The notes beneath the pieces were generated by a model. It saw only the letters and a program-made list of their open reading frames with translations. It was not told the DNA's origin and did no database searches. Below, piece after piece: positions 26,379 through 34,846 of a stretch of DNA of 64,000 bases. Each line of letters starts with the position of its first letter. Positions within the stretch are counted from its first letter, which is position 1. Both the position numbers and the translations under genes were made by a program. Source of the stretch: an uncultured Clostridia bacterium (lineage in GTDB: Bacteria; Bacillota; Clostridia; Christensenellales; Borkfalkiaceae); contig CALDOZ010000022.1 of the NCBI GenBank assembly GCA_937912025.1, positions 1-64,000 of the forward strand. Reading direction: 5' to 3'.

Positions 26379-28289
26379 ATGGAAGCAGATAACAAAGTAG
26401 TAGCGGAATATGGCGCGGACCAGATTAGAGAATGTAAAGGTCTTGAACATATCCGTTTAAGACCGGGTATGTATATCCGTAACACCGATTCTTACGGTCT
26501 TCACCACCTTGTTAAGGAAACGGTAGACAATTCTATTGACGAAGCGTTAGCAGGTCATTGCGACACTATCACCGTTACCATTCACAAAGACGGGTCTTGT
26601 TCTATACGCGATAATGGTCGTGGTATTCCTACCGGTATGCGTGAAGAGGGCATTTCTACCGTTGAACTTGTAATGACTCACCCTAACGCCGGTGGTAAAT
26701 TCGGCGGTGGCGGTTACGAAATTTCATCGGGACTTCACGGCGTAGGTTTAAAAGCGGTTAACGCTTTATCTGAATGGGCTAGCGTTGACGTTTATCAAAA
26801 CGGCAAGCATTACCGTCAAGAATATAAAATTGGCGTTCCTCAAACTGAACTTATGGTACTTGAAGACGTTACTGAAACAGGTACGCGCGTTACGTTTAAG
26901 CCTGACGCTACCATTTTCTCTACCGTTGATTTTAGTTATGAAATAATTAGAAATATGCTTCGTGACTTTGCATATCTCAATACGGGAGTAAAACTCGTTT
27001 TAAACGATGAGCGCGAAGGTCAAGAGAAAAACGACGTTATGTACTCGGAAGGTGGTATTAAAGAGTACGTTGAAGTTATAAACAAGGCAAAAGAAACTTT
27101 AACCGCAGAGCCTATTTATTTTAAGAAAAAATACGGTAAAGAAACTATTGAAATTGCCTTCCAATATAACGACGGGTACAACGAACAAATTTTAGCCTTT
27201 GCAAACAACGTAAACAACGTTGAAGGCGGTACTCACTTAGACGGATTTAAGTACGCCTTAACTAAAATTGTAAACGACGCGGGCAAACGCCTTAACCTTT
27301 TAAAGACAGACGACGATAAACTTTCTGGTGAAGACGTTCGTGAAGGTATTGCCGCCGTAATTTCGGTTAAACTCGTTAACCCTCAATTTGAAGGTCAAAC
27401 TAAAACTAAACTTGGTAACGCTGATATGCGCGCACTCGTTATTAAGGCTATGAACGAAGTTTTCGAGCCGTTCTTGGAAGAAAATCCGCTTATTGCAAAA
27501 GAACTTATACTTAAATGTTTAACGGCAAAAAAAGCGCGTGAAGCGGCAAGAAAGGCGCGTGAAGCGACGAGAAAGGGCGTGTTTGAATCTACAGCGCTTC
27601 CTGGTAAACTTGCAGACTGTTCAAGTAAAATTCCTGAACTTTGCGAAATTTATCTTGTAGAAGGCGACTCGGCAGGCGGTACTGCAAAACAAGGTCGTGA
27701 TAGACGTTTCCAAGCGGTATTACCACTCCGCGGTAAAATTTTAAACGTAGAAAAAACGCGTATTAACCGAGTTTTAGAAAATGAAGAAATTAAAGCGATG
27801 ATTACTGCTTTTGGCGGTGGAATGCTTGAAGAATTCGACGTAACTAAGATTAGATACGACCGCGTTATTTGTATGACGGACGCCGACGTTGACGGTTCGC
27901 ATATTCGTATACTTTTATTAACGTTCTTCTATCGTTATATGCGTCCGCTTATCGAGCAAGGCCACGTTTACGTTGCTCAACCGCCTTTATACAAAATTAC
28001 TAAAGGAAAACAAGAATACTACTTCTATACCGAAGAAGAAAAAGAAGCATTTTGCGCCGAGAACGAGCGTTGCGATATTCAGCGTTATAAAGGTCTTGGT
28101 GAAATGGATAAAAATCAACTTTGGGAAACGACAATGAACCCTGAAACGAGAACGTTACGTCGCGTTACGATACAAGACGCTATTGTTGCGGATACTCACT
28201 TCAGTATGCTTATGGGCGATCAACCTGAACTTCGCCGTCAGTTTATTGAAGAAAACGCTAAGTATGCAAATACTGACCTTGATACTTGA
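26379..28289 (+). CDS. gyrB: DNA gyrase subunit B
   Basis: GyrB is the ATPase subunit of gyrase. The GHKL ATP site is visible (KETVDNSIDEA, RDNGRGIPTG, SSGLHGVGLKAVNAL), then the transducer QTKTKLGNADMR, the TOPRIM motif VEGDSAGG and MTDADVDGSHIR, and the C-terminal RYKGLGEMDKNQLWETTMNP. The start is ATG 26379, preceded by AAGGAG; the frame extends to a GTG at 26340 through the hairpin, which is unlikely to be coding. gyrA follows after 15 bases. The 636 residues are normal. Confidence 0.95.
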   Translation: MEADNKVVAEYGADQIRECKGLEHIRLRPGMYIRNTDSYGLHHLVKETVDNSIDEALAGHCDTITVTIHKDGSCSIRDNGRGIPTGMREEGISTVELVMTHPNAGGKFGGGGYEISSGLHGVGLKAVNALSEWASVDVYQNGKHYRQEYKIGVPQTELMVLEDVTETGTRVTFKPDATIFSTVDFSYEIIRNMLRDFAYLNTGVKLVLNDEREGQEKNDVMYSEGGIKEYVEVINKAKETLTAEPIYFKKKYGKETIEIAFQYNDGYNEQILAFANNVNNVEGGTHLDGFKYALTKIVNDAGKRLNLLKTDDDKLSGEDVREGIAAVISVKLVNPQFEGQTKTKLGNADMRALVIKAMNEVFEPFLEENPLIAKELILKCLTAKKAREAARKAREATRKGVFESTALPGKLADCSSKIPELCEIYLVEGDSAGGTAKQGRDRRFQAVLPLRGKILNVEKTRINRVLENEEIKAMITAFGGGMLEEFDVTKIRYDRVICMTDADVDGSHIRILLLTFFYRYMRPLIEQGHVYVAQPPLYKITKGKQEYYFYTEEEKEAFCAENERCDIQRYKGLGEMDKNQLWETTMNPETRTLRRVTIQDAIVADTHFSMLMGDQPELRRQFIEENAKYANTDLDT

Positions 28290-28304
28290 TAAGGAGGACG
28301 AAAA

Positions 28305-30866
28305 ATGGCTAAGCAAAAATTAAGTGAAGAACTTACCGCCGAATTTAAAAAGACTTTGTCAATGACTAAACTCGTTGATATTGAAGTTGACGCCGAACTC
28401 CGTCAAAGTTTTATCGACTATGCGATGGCAGTTAACCGTTCGCGCGCAATACCTGACGTTCGCGACGGTTTAAAACCCGTTCACAGAAGAATTTTATATT
28501 CAATGAACGAAATAGGTTTAGTTCCTGAAAAACCGTATAAAAAGTGCGCTACAATCGTTGGTGACGTGCTTGGTAAATACCACCCGCACGGCGATAGTTC
28601 GGTATACGACGCGCTCGTAAGATTAGCGCAAGACTTTTCTATAAACTTACCACTTGTTGACGGTCACGGTAACTTTGGTTCAGTTGACGGCGACCCTGCC
28701 GCCGCTTATCGTTATACCGAAGCAAAAATGAGCAAACTTGCTCTTGAAATGCTTAGGGATATTGATAAAAATACCGTTGATATGAAATCTAACTTCGACG
28801 ATACTCGTAAAGAACCCGTAGTTTTACCTGCTCGTTATCCTAACCTTTTAGTTAACGGCTCAGACGGTATTGCCGTTGGTATGGCAACAAATATTCCTCC
28901 TCACAACCTTTCAGAAGTTATTGATGGAACTATCGCTATAATTGATAATCCTGAAATTGATATTGACGAACTTATGGCGTTTATACCTGCTCCAGACTTT
29001 CCAACTGGCGGTATCTTGATGGGTAGAAGCGGTATAAGAAACGCGTATAGAACGGGTAGAGGCAGTTTTATTTTAAGAAGTAAATGCGAAATTGAAGAGT
29101 ACAATAACGGTACTCGTAATAGAATTATAGTAACGGAACTTCCTTACCAAGTAAACAAGCAAAAGCTCATTGAAACTATTGCCGAGTACGTTAAAGATAA
29201 AAAACTTGAAGGTATTTCTAATATTAACGACGAGTCAGACCGTCAAGGCATGAGAATTGTTATTGATATTAAAAAAGACGCTAATCCGCAAGTTGTACTT
29301 AACTCGTTATATAAACAAACTAAACTTCAAACGTCAGATGGTATTATAATGCTTGCTCTTGTTGGTACTGACCCTAAGATTTTAAATCTCAAACAAATTT
29401 TAGAGTTATATCTTGACCACCAACGCGACGTGTTAAAGCGTAGAACTAAATACGACCTTGATAAAGCCGAAGAGCGTTGCTTAATAGTAGAAGGTCTTGT
29501 TAAAGCGCTTAACGATATTGACGCAGTTGTTAATATAATTAAAACTTCTAAAGATAGAAGTGAAGCGTCGCTTCGTTTAACAGAGGCGTTTGACCTTGAT
29601 AGCGAAGGTAGACAAGCAAACGCAATTTTAGATATGCGACTTCAAACCCTTACTAATCTTGCCGTATCTAAACTTGAAGCCGAACTTGAAGAATTGCACG
29701 CGCTTATTGCCGATTATAAAGACATTCTTGCTAAGCCTGAACGTATTGACGGTATGATTAAATCAGACCTTTTAGAAATTAAACAAAAATACGGTGAAGA
29801 CAGAAAAACTGAAATGTCAGTTTTAGAAGGAAGTATTGAAGATGCTGCTTTAATTCCTGTTGAAGACGTTGTAATTTCTCTTACACATCTTGGTTACGTT
29901 AAACGTTTGCCAATTGCTGAATATAAGGCTCAAAACCGTGGCGGTAAAGGCGTAACGGGACACAAACCTAAGGAAGAAGATTTCGTTGAAAATATGTTCA
30001 TAACATCAACTCACGACGACGTAATGTTCTTTACTAACCACGGTAAAGTATACCGCATTAAAGGTTATGAAGTTCCTGAAGCGCAAAAAACTGCAAGAGG
30101 TAGGGCAATTGTTAACCTTATTCAACTTGGCGAAGGTGAAAAAGTCAACGCCGTTATTCCGTGCAAGGAAGGACAAGAAGGCTTTATCGCAATGGCAACT
30201 AAAAACGGTCTTATTAAGAAAACAGCCCTTAATGAGTTTGAAAGTATTAGAAAAACTGGTAAAATTGCTATTAATCTTAATGAAGGCGACGAACTTGTAT
30301 CCGTTCAATTTACGTCTGGTAGCGACGAAATTTTAATTGGTACTCATAACGGTAAATGTTTAAGATTCTATGAAGGTCTTGACGAAGAAAAAGGCACTTA
30401 CGGGCTTAAACCTATAGGTCGAGATACCCAAGGCGTTAAAGCAATGGACCTTGACGATGACGATTATCTTATTGGAATGAGTGTTGTTAAAGAAGGTCAA
30501 AACATTCTTACTATAACTGAAAACGGTTACGGTAAACTTTCTAACGTTGAAGACTATCGCTTACAAGGTAGAGCAGGTAAAGGTATTAAATCTGGTAATT
30601 ACAACGCTAAGACGGGTAAACCTATTTGTCTTATGTTTGTAGACGCTGAAAACGATATTATGATGATTTCTGATACGGGTATTGTTATTCGCGTTAGAGC
30701 AAGTGATATTTCGGTGCTTGGAAGAGATACTCAAGGCGTAATAGTAATGCGTGTTGACGGCGGTATAGTTTCAACCGTTGCGGTTGTTCCTCATGAAGAC
30801 GAAGAAGTTGTTACCGAAGAAGAAAATTCGACTGAAAACGGCGATAACGTTGTTGATGGCGAATAA
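28305..30866 (+). CDS. gyrA: DNA gyrase subunit A
   Basis: GyrA carries the breakage-reunion tyrosine (Y137 in AAYRYTEAKMSKLA). The quinolone region DVLGKYHPHGDSSVYD and the winged-helix domain are intact. The C-terminal beta-pinwheel contains the GyrA box QNRGGKG, the element that distinguishes gyrase from topoisomerase IV. The 853 residues end in an acidic tail. AAGGAGG precedes the ATG. It forms an operon with gyrB. Confidence 0.96.
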   Translation: MAKQKLSEELTAEFKKTLSMTKLVDIEVDAELRQSFIDYAMAVNRSRAIPDVRDGLKPVHRRILYSMNEIGLVPEKPYKKCATIVGDVLGKYHPHGDSSVYDALVRLAQDFSINLPLVDGHGNFGSVDGDPAAAYRYTEAKMSKLALEMLRDIDKNTVDMKSNFDDTRKEPVVLPARYPNLLVNGSDGIAVGMATNIPPHNLSEVIDGTIAIIDNPEIDIDELMAFIPAPDFPTGGILMGRSGIRNAYRTGRGSFILRSKCEIEEYNNGTRNRIIVTELPYQVNKQKLIETIAEYVKDKKLEGISNINDESDRQGMRIVIDIKKDANPQVVLNSLYKQTKLQTSDGIIMLALVGTDPKILNLKQILELYLDHQRDVLKRRTKYDLDKAEERCLIVEGLVKALNDIDAVVNIIKTSKDRSEASLRLTEAFDLDSEGRQANAILDMRLQTLTNLAVSKLEAELEELHALIADYKDILAKPERIDGMIKSDLLEIKQKYGEDRKTEMSVLEGSIEDAALIPVEDVVISLTHLGYVKRLPIAEYKAQNRGGKGVTGHKPKEEDFVENMFITSTHDDVMFFTNHGKVYRIKGYEVPEAQKTARGRAIVNLIQLGEGEKVNAVIPCKEGQEGFIAMATKNGLIKKTALNEFESIRKTGKIAINLNEGDELVSVQFTSGSDEILIGTHNGKCLRFYEGLDEEKGTYGLKPIGRDTQGVKAMDLDDDDYLIGMSVVKEGQNILTITENGYGKLSNVEDYRLQGRAGKGIKSGNYNAKTGKPICLMFVDAENDIMMISDTGIVIRVRASDISVLGRDTQGVIVMRVDGGIVSTVAVVPHEDEEVVTEEENSTENGDNVVDGE

Positions 30867-30880
30867 TAACTAAAGAATAT

Positions 30881-30909
30881 AAAACTCACCGTTTTTACGG
30901 TGAGTTTTA
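30881..30909. terminator. Bidirectional terminator between gyrA and the AraC gene
   Basis: AAAACTCACCGT and ACGGTGAGTTTT form a perfect 12-bp stem around a short T-rich loop. It serves both convergent genes. Confidence 0.88.
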
Positions 30910-31701
30910 GTTATTTATAGAGTATTTTTTGCGGTAGTTTATAGGATTGTCGCCATAATGGCGCTTAAATAATTTTGAAAAATAAGAAACGTCTGAAAAA
31001 CCTACCGAGATTGCTATTTCCGTTATGCTTTTTAGAGTATAACGCAGTTGAATTTCTGCTTGTTGTAAGCGTATCCCGTTAACGTAATTGGACGGTGAAA
31101 CGCCGTAATATTTATTGGTATATCTAAATACTTGCGGTACTGAACAGAATAGATTTTTAGCAATATCCTTTGCTTTTATATCTAAAAAATAGTTATTTTT
31201 TACAAAAATTTCTATTTGTGTGTTTATAGAGTTAGTAGGTTGTTTTTTTTCACTCTCGTTATATAAAATTTCAAGTAAACTATATCCGCAACGCATTTTT
31301 TCAAAAGCGTTTACGCTGTTTAGCGCTGTTGATATTAAATTATATACTTGCTCGTTATATTTTTTATTTAAAATTACAGGGAAAGAAAATATTTCGTCAA
31401 ACTTATAAATATCGTTTACGGTAGCATCGATAAAAGCCCAATGTGATTTCATTTTGCCGAGTTTTCCATCGTGATGGATAAGTTCTTGCATTACGCTTGA
31501 CGGCGCTATAAAAACGTCCATTGCGTTGGCTATAAATTTTTCGCCGTTATTTATTGAAATTTCATAACTACCATCAAGTGGCTGAACTATTGATAGTACA
31601 GATAAAATTTTTTTGTGTGTAACACCTTCGTAAATTCCGTTTAACGAGTTTAATGTTAAATTTTCTATTTGAAGTTTGTTTATAGTTAAATTATTATTCA
31701 T
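30907..31701 (-). CDS. AraC-family transcriptional regulator
   Basis: The protein has 264 residues. The N-terminal half is a divergent cupin-like sensor domain. The C-terminal 100 residues hold two helix-turn-helix motifs (IKAKDIAKNLFCSVPQVFR and ITEIAISVGFSDVSYFSKLF), followed by FKRHYGDNPINYRKKY, the AraC signature. It is divergent from the glycyl radical enzyme and its activase, so it is the likely activator of that pair. ATG 31701 is chosen over an upstream TTG; no Shine-Dalgarno is visible and a promoter ends 9 bases before it. Confidence 0.85.
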   Translation of the reverse strand: MNNNLTINKLQIENLTLNSLNGIYEGVTHKKILSVLSIVQPLDGSYEISINNGEKFIANAMDVFIAPSSVMQELIHHDGKLGKMKSHWAFIDATVNDIYKFDEIFSFPVILNKKYNEQVYNLISTALNSVNAFEKMRCGYSLLEILYNESEKKQPTNSINTQIEIFVKNNYFLDIKAKDIAKNLFCSVPQVFRYTNKYYGVSPSNYVNGIRLQQAEIQLRYTLKSITEIAISVGFSDVSYFSKLFKRHYGDNPINYRKKYSINN

Positions 31702-31702
31702 A

Positions 31703-31729
31703 ATGATAATATAATACAACTAAATGATA
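31703..31729. promoter_or_regulatory. Candidate AraC-type direct repeat operator
   Basis: ATGATA occurs at 31703-31708 and again at 31724-31729, each followed by an A/T-rich stretch. The copies are 21 bp apart, two helical turns, the spacing of classical AraC half-sites. They overlap the regulator's own promoter. The enzyme gene has a weak promoter (TACAAT at 31763-31768, poor -35), as expected for an activated gene. Confidence 0.4.
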
Positions 31730-31784
31730 TAATAGTCAATGAAAATTATAATATATTACAGTTACAATATATTTAGAGGTGTTT

Positions 31785-33905
31785 ATGGTATTCAAAACTT
31801 ACAGTGAAAATAAAAGACCTATAAGGCTTAATGGCAAAATTAGAAAATGGGCGCACGAGTCGTTGTACGGCAAATACGGCGACGATACAATGAAAACTCC
31901 ATACGTTGAAGTTGACGTTGAAAATTTTGACAGTTTAAGTAACGTGAAAAAATACGACGAACTTATAAAAAGTATTGTAAAAAATGCGCCTATAAGAATT
32001 TGTGAAGACGAACTTATTTCAGGCTCGGCTACTTTAGGTATGGCTATTAAACATGTTATACCCGCGTTTTATAAGGGCGAAAAGGTGTTTTCAAGCATAA
32101 GTCATCTTACAATTGATTATAAAACTACTATTGAAAAGGGAATAGATTTTTATAAAAATAAGATATTAAATAAAATTGCTAACGGCGGTTTAGATGAAAA
32201 CCAGTTAGAATTTTTAAATAGTCTATTAAACGTTATTAATTGTTTAAAAATATATCACTCTCGTTATTTACAAGCGACAAAGGACGTAAAACCTGAAATA
32301 TACAAAAATCTTTTACAAGTTCCGTTTAAACCTGCAAGAAATTTTTACGAAGCCGTTCAAAGTTTGTGGTTTATTTTTTCTTTCGTTAGATTAACGGGCA
32401 GTTGGCCGGGTATTGGTCGAATTGATTGGTTGCTTGGTAAATATTTAAAAAACGATTTACAAAAGGGCGTAATTAATATTAAAAGCGCGCGTGAAATACT
32501 TGCGTCATTTTTTATTAAAGGTACGGAATGGATTGAAAAAAATACTACGCCGTCATCGGGCGACGCGCAACACTATCAGAATATAGTATTAGGTGGTTTA
32601 GACGAAAACGGCAATGAAGTTACTAACGAAGTAACGTATCTTATTCTTGATATAGTTGAAGAACTTGGTATTTCTGATTTTCCTATTACGGTAAGGGTAA
32701 ATCAAAAAACGAGCGAAAAACTTCTTAATAAAGTTGCTAAAATAATAAGGCACGGTGGTGGTACTGTCGCTATATATAACGAACCGTTAATTGTAAAATC
32801 ACTTGTAAATTACGGTTATCCGCTAAGCGAGGCTTTAAACTTTGCTAACGACGGGTGTTGGGAAGTTCAAATTCCCGGCAAAACGTATTTTAGATACGTT
32901 CCTTTCGACTCGCTTGCTTTGCTACAAAAAGTTACGTTAAAGGAGTATACGGGCGTTTGCTTTAATAGTTTCGAGCAGTTGTATAACGCTTACGTTAAAG
33001 ATTTACAAAATGAAATAAAGAGTATTGCAAAAAATAATATGCTAACTGAAAATCCTTCTTGCGATTGGGATAGCGCTTTTATGACTTCAAGTTTACCAAC
33101 GTCCGTTATATCGCTATTTGAAAACGGATGTATTGATAATGCGCGCGATTATATGCAAAACGGCGCGACTTATACCGTGTGTTCTCCGCATATGGGTGGT
33201 GTTGCTGATACGGTAAATAGTTTATACGCAATAAAAAAGGTGGTATTTGAGCAAAAACTTCTATCGTTTAGTGAGTTTATGGACGTTTTAAAAAATGATT
33301 GGAAGGAAAGCGAGCAACTTTTAGAAATAGTAAAGAACTACCGCTATTATGGTACTGATAACGACGAAGTAGACGATATTTACCGTAATATTTTACACGA
33401 TTTTTATTTGGCGTGTAAAGATTGCGATAATAAAAAAATACTTTTTCCAGCAGGGGTGTCAACGTTTGGTCGCGAAATTGAATGGATGTCAAATCGTCTT
33501 TCGACTCCTAGCGGGAAATTAAAGGATAAAATTTTAGCAAGTAATGCGTCTCCTACTCCAGGTAGCGATACTGAAGGGGTAACGGCGGTAATTAAATCGT
33601 ATTGCAAGGCTGATCTATCTGAAATGGTAACTGGAACTGCGCTTGATATAAAAATATCGCCTAAAACGTTAAGTGGTAGTAACGGAATAACGGCGCTTAA
33701 AAGTATAATACGCGCTTTTGTTAATCTTGGCGGTTACTTCGTTCAAATTGATACTGTAAGCGCTAAAACGTTAAAATGCGCCCAACAAAACCCAAGCGAA
33801 TATAAAACTCTATCAGTTAGAGTTTCGGGTTGGAATGCTAGATTTATTACGCTAACTAAAGAATGGCAAGATATGATTATTCAAAGGACGGAACATAATG
33901 GATAA
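31785..33905 (+). CDS. Glycyl radical enzyme, eliminase-like, unclassified
   Basis: This 706-residue enzyme has the PFL-like barrel. The thiyl-radical cysteine is C358 in NDGCWEVQIPGK. GCxE is the active-site pattern of the dehydratase/lyase classes (glycerol or diol dehydratase, HPAD, CutC); true pyruvate formate-lyase has two adjacent cysteines. The radical glycine is G682 in RVSGWNARF near the C-terminus. Conserved ASPTPGSDTEGVTAV is present. It is shorter than most members (about 760-850), and the Trp after the Cys and the missing Pro after the Glu are atypical. AGAGG precedes ATG 31785. It overlaps the activase gene by 8 bases. No microcompartment genes are nearby. The substrate is unknown. 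Confidence 0.85.
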   Translation: MVFKTYSENKRPIRLNGKIRKWAHESLYGKYGDDTMKTPYVEVDVENFDSLSNVKKYDELIKSIVKNAPIRICEDELISGSATLGMAIKHVIPAFYKGEKVFSSISHLTIDYKTTIEKGIDFYKNKILNKIANGGLDENQLEFLNSLLNVINCLKIYHSRYLQATKDVKPEIYKNLLQVPFKPARNFYEAVQSLWFIFSFVRLTGSWPGIGRIDWLLGKYLKNDLQKGVINIKSAREILASFFIKGTEWIEKNTTPSSGDAQHYQNIVLGGLDENGNEVTNEVTYLILDIVEELGISDFPITVRVNQKTSEKLLNKVAKIIRHGGGTVAIYNEPLIVKSLVNYGYPLSEALNFANDGCWEVQIPGKTYFRYVPFDSLALLQKVTLKEYTGVCFNSFEQLYNAYVKDLQNEIKSIAKNNMLTENPSCDWDSAFMTSSLPTSVISLFENGCIDNARDYMQNGATYTVCSPHMGGVADTVNSLYAIKKVVFEQKLLSFSEFMDVLKNDWKESEQLLEIVKNYRYYGTDNDEVDDIYRNILHDFYLACKDCDNKKILFPAGVSTFGREIEWMSNRLSTPSGKLKDKILASNASPTPGSDTEGVTAVIKSYCKADLSEMVTGTALDIKISPKTLSGSNGITALKSIIRAFVNLGGYFVQIDTVSAKTLKCAQQNPSEYKTLSVRVSGWNARFITLTKEWQDMIIQRTEHNG

Positions 33906-34800
33906 ATTCTCGGTAATAAAAATTCAACGTTTTTCAACTAAAGATGGGCCGGGAATTAGAACTACGATATTTTTAAAAGGTTGTCCGCTTAAATGTGCGT
34001 GGTGTCATAACCCTGAATCTCAAAGCGAAGTCGAGCAGTTTTTTTATAATCGCAATTTATGTATAGGCTGTAAAAATTGTGTTAGTGTATGCAATAACGG
34101 CGTTCACGTTTTTGAAAATTCAACACATATCGTTAATTTTAATAATTGCATAAATTGCGGTAAATGTAGTAACGTTTGTTATAGTAACGCTATCGAAAAG
34201 TGTGGAGATAAGCTCTCTATTGACGATATGGTAAATATAGTTTTAAAGGATAAAGAATTTTATCAAAAAAAGGGTGGAGTAACGCTGTCGGGTGGAGAGC
34301 CGTTATTAAACGCTGAAAAAGTTGTAACGTTAATCAAACGAGTAAAAAATGTTGGCGTTAACGTTGCCGTTCAAACTTGTGGGTATTTTGACGATAAATA
34401 CGCTTCTCAACTTGCAAAAAACGTTGACTTATTTTTATACGATATTAAAGACGTTGACGAAAAAAGGCATATTAAAAATACGGGTGTTTCAAACAAAAAA
34501 ATAATAGATAATTTACGTTTACTTGATAAATATGGCGCAAAAACAGTAATAAGGTGCATATTGCTTAACGGAATAAATAATAATTACGCTTATTACGATG
34601 GTGTTTGTGAAATGTATCATTCCTTAAATAACTGCATAGGCATTGAAATTTTTTCATATCACCAATTAGGCGAAAATAAGTATTTTTCAATGGGTAAAAA
34701 CTATTTAGGTAAAGAAAGTTGGATAGTTGGCGATATTGAACTTAAAAAGGCGTTAGAATATATTAAAAGCAAAGGCGTTAAATGTGTTATTGCCAACTAA
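33898..34800 (+). CDS. Glycyl radical enzyme activating enzyme (radical SAM)
   Basis: This enzyme installs the glycyl radical on its partner using S-adenosylmethionine. The radical SAM cluster motif CPLKCAWC is at residues 29-36. It is followed by a ferredoxin-like insert with two 4Fe-4S motifs (CIGCKNCVSVC, CINCGKCSNVC). That insert marks the activases of eliminase-type enzymes and is absent from the pyruvate formate-lyase activase, which agrees with the GCxE motif of the partner. The GGEPLL motif is present. The 8-base overlap indicates a dedicated pair. Confidence 0.93.
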   Translation: MDKFSVIKIQRFSTKDGPGIRTTIFLKGCPLKCAWCHNPESQSEVEQFFYNRNLCIGCKNCVSVCNNGVHVFENSTHIVNFNNCINCGKCSNVCYSNAIEKCGDKLSIDDMVNIVLKDKEFYQKKGGVTLSGGEPLLNAEKVVTLIKRVKNVGVNVAVQTCGYFDDKYASQLAKNVDLFLYDIKDVDEKRHIKNTGVSNKKIIDNLRLLDKYGAKTVIRCILLNGINNNYAYYDGVCEMYHSLNNCIGIEIFSYHQLGENKYFSMGKNYLGKESWIVGDIELKKALEYIKSKGVKCVIAN

Positions 34801-34810
34801 AAAGCAATAA

Positions 34811-34842
34811 AAAACTGCGTTGAATTTTATCAACGCAGTTTT
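34811..34842. terminator. Bidirectional terminator between the activase and CtpE-like genes
   Basis: AAAACTGCGTTGA and TCAACGCAGTTTT form a perfect 13-bp stem, with T-runs on both strands. Confidence 0.88.
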
Positions 34843-34846
34843 TAAT

